Shown here: positions 10,030 to 17,970 of the stretch, piece by piece | Layout: each line of letters starts with the position of its first letter | Numbering within the stretch: position 1 is the first letter of the stretch | NCBI RefSeq assembly: GCF_947496075.1 | Contig: NZ_CANMBJ010000001.1 | Span: forward strand, 248,001 to 312,000 | Length of the DNA stretch: 64,000 nucleotides | Direction: 5' to 3' | Origin: an uncultured Tateyamaria sp. | Lineage (GTDB): Bacteria > Pseudomonadota > Alphaproteobacteria > Rhodobacterales > Rhodobacteraceae | Position numbers and translations under genes: made by a program | Notes under the pieces: model-generated | The model's input: the letters and a program-made list of their open reading frames with translations, nothing else | What the model was told of the DNA's origin: nothing | Database searches by the model: none

Positions 10030-10964
10030 TTGTCCGGCAGTGGAATGAACTCGCTTTCATCCCCGGGCGGCAATTGAAACCGGCCATGCGCCCAATCGCC
10101 CGCGCGCCAAGCCTCCTTGGCCGCATCAATGCGGTCCTGTGATGACGCCACAAAGTTCCACCAAATGTACCGCGATCCCTCCAACGTCGCTCCACCAAGA
10201 AGCATCAGTCGCGCGCCCTGCTCACCTGCCGCCAGCGAAATGGCGTCTCCGGGACGAAAAACCATCATCTGCCCCGCGTTGTAGGCATCTCCGGCTACAG
10301 TCACCGACCCTTCGACGACGTAAACACCACGATCCTCATGGTTGTCGGGCAAAGGAATACGGGCGCCTGCCTCAAGAACAGCGTCCGCATAAAACATCTC
10401 GGAAAACGTCTGCACGGGCGCCGTCTCGCCCCACGCATCCCCGAGGATCAGGCGCACCTCTTTGCCTTCCCCCTCCAGAAACGGCAGCGTGTCCTTGGGC
10501 GCGTGCTGAAAATCGGCCGGATCATCCTCGGCGTCCTTGGGCAAAGCAACCCAAGTCTGAATGCCGAACAGGTTATGCGGTTTCTTGCGGATCTCGCCAT
10601 CCGTGCGTTCAGAGTGGGTAATCCCGTGGCCAGCCACCATCCAGTTCACCGCGCCCGGTTCGATCCACTGATCCGTGCCAAGGCTGTCCCTGTGATGTAT
10701 TTTACCTTTGTAGAGGTACGTGACAGTGGCCAACCCGATATGCGGGTGCGGACGGACATCAATGCCTTTTCCAGTCACGAACTCCGCCGGCCCCATCTGA
10801 TCAAAGAAGATGAACGGGCCCACCATCTGCCGCTTGGGCGCGGGCAAGGCGCGGCGCACCTCGAACCCACCCAGATCACGAGCACGCGGCACAATGACAG
10901 TTTCAATTGCGTCAACGGCATCCCCTTTGGGGCAATCGGGATCAAGGGCCGGGTTCCAGCTCAT
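10026..10964 (-). CDS. pirin family protein
   Basis: VGPFIFFDQMGPAEF, DVRPHPHIGLATVTYLYKGKIHHRDSLG; overlaps the GNAT gene by 4 nt. Confidence 0.95.
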   Translation of the reverse strand: MSWNPALDPDCPKGDAVDAIETVIVPRARDLGGFEVRRALPAPKRQMVGPFIFFDQMGPAEFVTGKGIDVRPHPHIGLATVTYLYKGKIHHRDSLGTDQWIEPGAVNWMVAGHGITHSERTDGEIRKKPHNLFGIQTWVALPKDAEDDPADFQHAPKDTLPFLEGEGKEVRLILGDAWGETAPVQTFSEMFYADAVLEAGARIPLPDNHEDRGVYVVEGSVTVAGDAYNAGQMMVFRPGDAISLAAGEQGARLMLLGGATLEGSRYIWWNFVASSQDRIDAAKEAWRAGDWAHGRFQLPPGDESEFIPLPDK

Positions 10965-11202
10965 GGCATGTCTCCTTACGCGTCATATGATCAAGATAGT
11001 TGGGGTATGCTGACCAACAAGCAATTGTCGTCCACGGCCCCTGTGCATCCAAGCACGATCGACGGCGGCCATGCCCGCATCACAACTCGAGATTGATTCA
11101 AAGCGCAACTTCTACGAGTAAACTCCTTTGTGATAGGATCAACCTCCCGTATAACGAGCGCAGGTACCCACAATTGCAGGTACCCAGAAAACAGAGGATA
11201 AC

Positions 11203-12699
11203 ATGAAGACTTTAGTATGTTTCACAGCGGCTTGCGCAGCCGTTGCAGGCCCGGTTTGGGCCGATAGTATCGTACCCACAGACATGGCCCCCACCTGTGT
11301 CGTGTCGTCAGACACGATAAACGGCTGGTTCGCCGGAGGGTCAGTTGCAGAAAACGCTGCCATCGACGCCCCGGACTCCGTCACATTTACATCGACGTAC
11401 AACGACGACCCTGACAGATGCGATTTCTACACTTGGGGTGCGCAGATGTTCCTCTGGCTGACGTCTACAGACGGCACCAAACTGGTACTGGACAGCCCAA
11501 ATTTCTTCACGATTGCCCCCGTCGACAGCAGCGGCAACCGCGTGTTTATTGAAAACACCGCATCCACCCCAACGGCTTTGCAGGTTCGCAGTGAAAAAGC
11601 TGACACACCTGCTGGCGACGACATTGGCGAAATCGGCCAGGCCGGATCATCCGGTGTCCTGATGTCGCAAGACAGTTCCTTGGTCTACTACGGGCTGGCG
11701 GCGAACGATGCCTATGCCTACTTCCTGACAGGACAGAAGGATCCGACCTCGAATCTCGCGTCCAAAACGACCTTTCCATACACGCAGGCAGATCTGACCG
11801 ACTTGCAGACCTACATGAGTGACAGCTGGAGCGGCACCACACTTCTGACTGGCAATCAGCTGGCAATGGAACTCAAGACGTCATGGGTTGAAGCCAGCAC
11901 GCTCTCGGACAGCGGCACCTACCTGACGATTGAGGGTACGATTCCAAACTTCGTCGCGAATGCCGACAACACGGCCATGTCCGTCGATGCAACAACCCCC
12001 ACCAAGACCGTGACACTCGCCCTCACCGGCATACACGTTGTGGGCACGGTCCAAGATCACCCGGAATTTGTCTGGGCGACGTTCGAACACTACAACAATG
12101 CGCCCGACGCGCCCTATTACTACTTGGCGGATGACGGCACGATCACCCTGAACGATTTTGACAGCAATCACGACTTTCTCTTCATGGCCGAAAGCGGCGC
12201 GCAGGACGGTGCCAACATCGAATGTATGAAGGCCAACAAAGATGGCACGATTGCAGTCAATGTCAGCGGTACCGGAGAGCCGGTCTGTGAAGGCGGAATC
12301 GTCCCGTCGAATACGGTGCGGGAATATCCCTGGGGCAGCCTTGCCAATGATCCGTCAAGTACAACGGTCACCAACAACACGCTGTTGCTGTCGATCAACA
12401 ATTCGGTGCGCAGCCAATTGGCGAAAGGTGACATTCGCGCGAATTATATCCAGACCGGCAGCGTCTGGACAACGACACCTCCGAGTGGCGGCGCCGCACC
12501 AATTCCCAACCAAACGGCGAACCAGGCCCTGAACCTGCGTGGTTCGACCACCATCGCGAACATGACGATGGAGACTTACACGCAAGGGACCAACTGCTTT
12601 AGCTGTCACAACCTGACAGAAGGCACGCCAAACAGCTTTGAAGAGTTCGGTCTGTCGCACGTCTATTCCGAGATTGAGCCGCTGAAACCGGCCCAATAA
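11203..12699 (+). CDS. secreted protein with a single C-terminal heme c motif (cytochrome-like)
   Basis: Signal peptide MKTLVCFTAACAAVAGPVWADS; C-terminal NCFSCHNL (CxxCH). Confidence 0.75.
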   Translation: MKTLVCFTAACAAVAGPVWADSIVPTDMAPTCVVSSDTINGWFAGGSVAENAAIDAPDSVTFTSTYNDDPDRCDFYTWGAQMFLWLTSTDGTKLVLDSPNFFTIAPVDSSGNRVFIENTASTPTALQVRSEKADTPAGDDIGEIGQAGSSGVLMSQDSSLVYYGLAANDAYAYFLTGQKDPTSNLASKTTFPYTQADLTDLQTYMSDSWSGTTLLTGNQLAMELKTSWVEASTLSDSGTYLTIEGTIPNFVANADNTAMSVDATTPTKTVTLALTGIHVVGTVQDHPEFVWATFEHYNNAPDAPYYYLADDGTITLNDFDSNHDFLFMAESGAQDGANIECMKANKDGTIAVNVSGTGEPVCEGGIVPSNTVREYPWGSLANDPSSTTVTNNTLLLSINNSVRSQLAKGDIRANYIQTGSVWTTTPPSGGAAPIPNQTANQALNLRGSTTIANMTMETYTQGTNCFSCHNLTEGTPNSFEEFGLSHVYSEIEPLKPAQ

Positions 12700-12705
12700 A
12701 ATACC

Positions 12706-12733
12706 GGACGCCGCGCACATATGCGCGGCGTCC
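12706..12733. terminator. Strong hairpin downstream of the cytochrome-like gene (no U-tract)
   Basis: GGACGCCGCGCA-CATA-TGCGCGGCGTCC, 12-bp perfect arms. Confidence 0.55.
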
Positions 12734-12783
12734 AATCGCGCCTCGTGGCACAGACGTCATCCGCTCCAATTGACAAGCATTGG

Positions 12784-13083
12784 TCAAGACAACGGCTTGC
12801 CCTGCAACTGCAACGCCGTCCGTTCCATATCCGCCGCCAAAACGATCAGCCGCGCCACTTGTCGGGCTTCGTCTGACTGAGCGACCTCGAATGCCGCATA
12901 TTCCAAAAGGTGTGCCGTGACGGCCAACACGGCACTGGTTCTGCCCTCCTGCGGCAGGTCATCCAGCTCACGCAACAAGCTTTGAACGTAGGTGCCCAGC
13001 GGCTGACTTTGACTCTCGGTTTCCAGCATGTCCCGGGCCCTTTGAACACATGTTTGATGACTGTATTTTATGAGCGATACCAA
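12784..13083 (-). CDS. small hypothetical protein; ATG at 13029 (preceded by AAAGGG) is the likelier start than the TTG at 13083
   Basis: Open frame with a plausible helical composition; located downstream of the luxR gene on the same strand. Confidence 0.6.
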   Translation of the reverse strand: MVSLIKYSHQTCVQRARDMLETESQSQPLGTYVQSLLRELDDLPQEGRTSAVLAVTAHLLEYAAFEVAQSDEARQVARLIVLAADMERTALQLQGKPLS

Positions 13084-13093
13084 CAGCCTGTCA

Positions 13094-13113
13094 TGTCACG
13101 CAGTTACGTGACA
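13094..13113. promoter_or_regulatory. 20-bp perfect-arm palindrome, candidate LuxR-type operator
   Basis: TGTCACG-CAGTTA-CGTGACA between the luxR-type gene stop and the next gene. Confidence 0.5.
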
Positions 13114-13117
13114 GCCA

Positions 13118-13828
13118 TCAAGGCAAAATAAGCCCTGCCCCGATCCCCTTGACCGCCGCGGTTGTTCGATCAGTCACCCCTAGCTTGGAAAAGATGCGGC
13201 GCACCAGAGTATCCACTGTATGAGGCGACAAAAGCAGAATGTCCGCAATACTGCTGTTAGACTTGCCACGTGCAATCCACCGCAGGATTTGGCGCTCGCG
13301 CGGGGACAGGTCAACGCCGGAAAAAGACGTCGGGTTCAACTCGCAATACCGGATATGCCCCGCTTGTGCGACAACCTGAAAATCCAAGACAAGCGCATCG
13401 CTTGGAAAATCACCAGCCGCATTCATGCCTAAACCAACATAGCCATTGCGCACCCCCGGGCCAAAAACCTGGAATGCAAGACCATCGCCCACTCCAGCAT
13501 CGCGCATGTCGTTCAGGTATCGCTTCTGATCCACGGTCAGGCGCACAAGATTGCGAATGTTCGACCATCGGAACGGTGCTGTCACGCTTTGCGCAAATTC
13601 AGTGATCGGGTCGATAGTATAGAGCTTCTGCTCGACATAATGACACACCCACTCCTCGGAAAAACCATCTGCATTCACGTTCACCGCATCCTGCGCGCGC
13701 ACGTCTCCGGAAAAATGGTGATAACTGACCTTGGTGATGCCCCGGTCGTGGAAATAGAGCAACAACAGCGCCCACAAGGCACCCGTATCCGTTTCAGCGC
13801 GAATGGCCTCCAATGCAGTATGTGTCAT
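13118..13828 (-). CDS. LuxR family transcriptional regulator with autoinducer-binding domain
   Basis: N-terminal W..HYVEQKLYTIDPI.....PFRW autoinducer-domain residues; C-terminal GerE HTH LSPRERQILRWIARGKSNSSIADILLLSPHTVDTLVRRIFSKLGV. Confidence 0.92.
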   Translation of the reverse strand: MTHTALEAIRAETDTGALWALLLLYFHDRGITKVSYHHFSGDVRAQDAVNVNADGFSEEWVCHYVEQKLYTIDPITEFAQSVTAPFRWSNIRNLVRLTVDQKRYLNDMRDAGVGDGLAFQVFGPGVRNGYVGLGMNAAGDFPSDALVLDFQVVAQAGHIRYCELNPTSFSGVDLSPRERQILRWIARGKSNSSIADILLLSPHTVDTLVRRIFSKLGVTDRTTAAVKGIGAGLILP

Positions 13829-14090
13829 TGCAATCCCTTAACTTGAAAACAGGCGAGCACGCCCAGGGCCAAGATCGCCGCCATCCCAGCTCAAATCAGA
13901 GATTTGATAACGCCACTGCACGCTTTCAATGCGAACAAGCCACTCAATGCCAAACGAATGTGAGTGAGGCGCAGACAGGCAACAGGAGTGCAGCACAACG
14001 AACCCAACACGATGGCTCTGCCCCAAAATTTTCTTGGCGCAACAGATCAGTATTCCTATGCTTGGTCCATTTTTAAAAAGGGAACTGATT

Positions 14091-15008
14091 ATGCTTCAAT
14101 ATTTTCGTGAAACCGCCACCGGGCACTCCATGACCAATGCCTATCTTCTGTCCGTTCTCAGTTTTTATGCATATCATCAACCATCCGTCGTCAACGGCAA
14201 ATGGTCGGATGTTATACGGGCGCAAGTGCGGGCACTAAGTGATCCGGACGACAAGGCCGAACTGGAAACGGTAGAGTCCAGCGGGTCAATTACCTCAATC
14301 TTCGACGTCGAAGTGGCAATTGTCGCCACCAGTCGGGTGATCTTTGTTGTCTTTCGCGGCAGCGAAAGCAACCCGCAGGACTGGATCAGCAATATCAACC
14401 ATCGCATGGTGGATGTTCCCACGCATTTAGGCGGGGTGACCAACGTGCGTGTCCATCGCGGTTTCTGGACGTCCCTCAATTCGCGCTATCCTGAGATCTT
14501 CGCCAAGGTGAAGTCACGCCGCAACAACAACCAAAAGGTGTTTCTGACTGGGCACAGTCTTGGTGGTGCGCTCGCAACCCTTTGCGCGTACCGATTTGCC
14601 CGAGCCGAACCATTACCGGTTGACGGCGTATACACGTTCGGCGCCCCTCGCGTCGGAAATCACAAGTTCCGCGATGCCTACGAACACCATGTCAAAGGCC
14701 CTACATTCCGCTGGGTGAACAACAAGGAATTCGCGGCCTATCTGCCCATATCCGACAACTTCGGTGTGGACGAAGTATACTACCATGTCGGTCAGCTGAA
14801 TTTCATTGAACCGGATCAGTCCGTGACACTGGATCGCGATGAACAGATCCTTGACGCCATCCCAAGCCTCTCAGTTATCAAGGACCACGAATTGCAAAGG
14901 ACCTGCCAGATTCTGCGCAAACATCTGAGTAAAAAGACGCGTGAAAGTCCCACGGACCCTACGCATCTTGTTTACAAGGATCCCGCGCGGGCCCTGTCGA
15001 TCGTGTAG
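14091..15008 (+). CDS. lipase family protein (class 3)
   Basis: FVVFRGSES, LTGHSLGGALATLCAYRFA, VYTFGAPRVGN; ATG 14091 likelier than 14034. Confidence 0.88.
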   Translation: MLQYFRETATGHSMTNAYLLSVLSFYAYHQPSVVNGKWSDVIRAQVRALSDPDDKAELETVESSGSITSIFDVEVAIVATSRVIFVVFRGSESNPQDWISNINHRMVDVPTHLGGVTNVRVHRGFWTSLNSRYPEIFAKVKSRRNNNQKVFLTGHSLGGALATLCAYRFARAEPLPVDGVYTFGAPRVGNHKFRDAYEHHVKGPTFRWVNNKEFAAYLPISDNFGVDEVYYHVGQLNFIEPDQSVTLDRDEQILDAIPSLSVIKDHELQRTCQILRKHLSKKTRESPTDPTHLVYKDPARALSIV

Positions 15009-15164
15009 GCAGCGCCTCGGGTTTCAGTGCATTTTCGAGGCGAAGAACGTATTCAAAATCGCTGACAGCCATTGTTCGGGCGACGGTCTCGGTGGGCCAT
15101 CGGCACGGCTGTCACCACAGCCAAGTTTACTCGTTGTCGAAACACTGTAGAGGGACGGAGGATA

Positions 15165-15240
<76 letters not shown>

Positions 15241-15275
15241 GTTAGACGCCTCTTAGCGCAAGGTTGTCAGGACCT

Positions 15276-15857
15276 TCAACCCCCTTCTGCAAGACAGTTC
15301 TGTGACCCGTTCGACATGTGGTAGATCACACCCTGCCCACCCGGCAGATCGGCAAAGGCCGCAGGCTCAAGGCCCAGATAGTGACACCGCAGGATGCGCG
15401 ACGTAATCCCGTGCGTCACAATGACAGTGGGTGCGTTCAATTCTGACAGAAACGCACCGGTGCGGGCATAGATTCCTTCCAAACCCTCGCCGCCCGGGGC
15501 GTGGTCATACCACTCCATCCCATCACCTTGGTCGAACAGGTGCGGCACCTCAGCAGCGATCTCGGTCCGCATTTTTCCGGTCCAATCCCCCAACGTGATC
15601 TCGACCAGACGCGAATCCTCCTGGGCACCCTCGATCTTGCGGCCCAAGGCAATACGCGCCGTTTCACGACATCGCCCCAGCGGGCTGACGCGGTACCCCC
15701 ATCCGGTCAGGTCACGCTTGGCCAACAACCGTCCCTGCGCTTTGGCCTGCGTACGGCCAAGATCGGTCAGAGGGCTGTCTGCCGCGCCCTGCATACGCCC
15801 AATACGGTTCCACTCGGTTTCGCCGTGGCGCAGGATCAGAAGATCGGGATACCTCAT
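15276..15857 (-). CDS. histidine phosphatase family protein
   Basis: ILRHGETEWNRIGRMQG RHG motif and VTHGITSRIL. Confidence 0.92.
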   Translation of the reverse strand: MRYPDLLILRHGETEWNRIGRMQGAADSPLTDLGRTQAKAQGRLLAKRDLTGWGYRVSPLGRCRETARIALGRKIEGAQEDSRLVEITLGDWTGKMRTEIAAEVPHLFDQGDGMEWYDHAPGGEGLEGIYARTGAFLSELNAPTVIVTHGITSRILRCHYLGLEPAAFADLPGGQGVIYHMSNGSQNCLAEGG

Positions 15858-15866
15858 CCCACCCGG

Positions 15867-16673
15867 CTACCCCTGCAAACGGGTCTTCACAAGGGGCAAC
15901 ACCCCCTCGACAACCGCGCGGATCGCGGGCGCATGCCTGCTGCGCGGGTGCAGAATGCACCACAAGGGACGCACACGCCGTCTGGCATCGGTCACATGCA
16001 GACCTTCCGTCTTGCACAATGGCAACCACGCCTTGCCCAAACCCTGGCGCACAGCTGCATGTGCCGCATCCACATCCGAAATACGCAGACAGACAGCCCC
16101 GGGTTCAGCCTCTGACCATTGGGCTTGGGGCAAATGCGCCATCTCTTCCACATAACCCACCCAATCGCCGCAACCCGCGACCACAAACGGCACGTCACAG
16201 ATCTTGCGCGCGACAGCATCCCCCTCGTCACGCGGCTCGGCCATCCGCAATGCAATATCTGCTTCACCGTGCATCAGGCGAAGATTTGAGTGATCCGACA
16301 ACAGGGACAGCCGGATATTGGGGGCCTTTTCGGACCAGTGCCGCACAACTGGCAACACAGCGCTTTCAACGATCCACGGCACTGCAGTGATACAAACCGA
16401 ACCAGTCAGCCAACCCTGCCCAGACAGCGCATTGGCCGCCGCCGCCGCTTCGGCCTGCATCCGGTCGATATGAGACAACAACAGGGTCCCCTCTGCCGTT
16501 GAACCTGCGTCCGCACCGCGCCACAGAATTTGACCCGTTACCTGTTCCAGCCTGCGCACACGGCGCGCAACCGTGGTTTCATGCCGTCCCATTTCGTCGG
16601 CTGCCTTCGCAAAGCTGCCAGCGCGCGCAACAGCCTGAAGTGTTCGAAGATCGTCCCAGTCCCAATCCTGCAT
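15867..16673 (-). CDS. LysR family transcriptional regulator
   Basis: N-terminal wHTH WDDLRTLQAVARAGSFAKAADEMGRHETTVARRVRRLEQ. Confidence 0.92.
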   Translation of the reverse strand: MQDWDWDDLRTLQAVARAGSFAKAADEMGRHETTVARRVRRLEQVTGQILWRGADAGSTAEGTLLLSHIDRMQAEAAAAANALSGQGWLTGSVCITAVPWIVESAVLPVVRHWSEKAPNIRLSLLSDHSNLRLMHGEADIALRMAEPRDEGDAVARKICDVPFVVAGCGDWVGYVEEMAHLPQAQWSEAEPGAVCLRISDVDAAHAAVRQGLGKAWLPLCKTEGLHVTDARRRVRPLWCILHPRSRHAPAIRAVVEGVLPLVKTRLQG

Positions 16674-16758
16674 TTTTGCAACCCATTACCTTGAAGATAT
16701 CCATTCACACAGGATTTTCGCAGGTCGATACAGGTACTGACAACAGTGGAGCCGGTAA

Positions 16759-17064
16759 ATGCCCTACCTGATCCTTTTCGAAGATGCGCCAGACCACGAT
16801 CACGTGCGGGCGCAGTACATGCCGGATCACTTGGCATTCCTGACAGCGCACGCAGATGCAATTCAATCTGCAGGCCCGTTATTTGATGGTGATATCGCAG
16901 CTGGCGGCGCATGGATTGTGAATGTCGGATCCATGGACAAAGCACGTGCACTGGTCGAAGCGGACCCATTCTGGCCGACCGGCTTGCGCAAATCTGTTCG
17001 CATCCTGCGGTGGAACCACGTGTTCGCCAACGGTGTGGCCATGCCGCCGAAGGCGGCAACATAG
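16759..17064 (+). CDS. YCII-related domain protein
   Basis: MPYLILFEDAPDHDHVRAQYMPDHLAFL..., YCII-like length and layout. Confidence 0.85.
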   Translation: MPYLILFEDAPDHDHVRAQYMPDHLAFLTAHADAIQSAGPLFDGDIAAGGAWIVNVGSMDKARALVEADPFWPTGLRKSVRILRWNHVFANGVAMPPKAAT

Positions 17065-17136
17065 GCGGCCCATCCACCGCACTGCCTGCTCACTCACAAG
17101 ATGATGTAAGGCACATGGAAGCCAATAAAGGAGGGG

Positions 17137-17211
17137 TGGTGGGTGATAACAGATTCGAACTGCTGACATCTTCGATGTGAACGAAGCGCTCTACCACTGA
17201 GCTAATCACCC
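17137..17211 (-). tRNA. tRNA-Val(CAC)
   Basis: Reverse complement GGGTGATTAGCTCAGTGGTAGAGCGCTTCGTTCACATCGAAGATGTCAGCAGTTCGAATCTGTTATCACCCACCA; anticodon CAC. Confidence 0.97.
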
Positions 17212-17270
17212 AAAGTCCGCGCGTCTTAGCCAACTGCACCAGACCATGCAAGGCCCCGGAGGGTAGAATT

Positions 17271-17771
17271 CTACTCGGCTGCGGCCTTGTCTGACGTATC
17301 GGTTGTCTTCGTGACTGTCGTGGTCTCGTCCGTTTGCGTGGCAGCCGGGGTGTCGTTCTGACGAATGCGCGCAACAAACATGCGGCCTGACGCCAACTTT
17401 TTCTCGCGATTGATCTTGACCTTGCCCATCGGATGCAGATTGAGCGCGCGCCCGTCTTGCAGAGCCTCGCCGAGAACTGCCAAAGTGGCTTCAACCGCCG
17501 GTTTGACATCTTTCTTTTTCATGCCGCTGCGCGCAACAACCGCATCAATCAACTCTTTCTTACGCATCATCGGTCCTGCCACCACCGGAGTCGGTGCATC
17601 CACAACAACGGGTGCCGCTGTGGCCGCCTTTGTTGTGGCTGTGGACGGCTTGACCGAGGTCTCGGGTTTTGTGGCCACTGCCTTGGACTTGGTCGTTATC
17701 GTCTTCGGCTTTGTTGCAGAGCTGCGCGTCGACGTAGTCTTGGTTGTGGTTTTTGTTGTGCGGGTTGCCAT
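17271..17771 (-). CDS. HU-family DNA-binding protein with long Thr/Lys/Ala-rich N-terminal extension
   Basis: HU core KKELIDAVVARSGMKKKDVKPAVEATLAVLGEALQDGRALNLHPMGKVKINREKKLASGRMFVARI preceded by ~65 aa of TKTTTKTTSTRSSATKPK-type sequence. Confidence 0.85.
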   Translation of the reverse strand: MATRTTKTTTKTTSTRSSATKPKTITTKSKAVATKPETSVKPSTATTKAATAAPVVVDAPTPVVAGPMMRKKELIDAVVARSGMKKKDVKPAVEATLAVLGEALQDGRALNLHPMGKVKINREKKLASGRMFVARIRQNDTPAATQTDETTTVTKTTDTSDKAAAE

Positions 17772-17970
17772 TTTGGCCTCTTCCGTTCTGGACTGCTTGA
17801 TCCCTGCATAGCGCGGAACGGTGACTCAATCCATAAGTTAGCAACAAAACAATAAAAGGAACTTCGATTGTCGCGGTTTTGGCAACAGAATTGACCAAGC
17901 ACAACGGTTAGATAGGCACAAAAAAGGCGCACAAACAAAAGCTTGCGCGCCGATCTTCATTCGAGACTGA

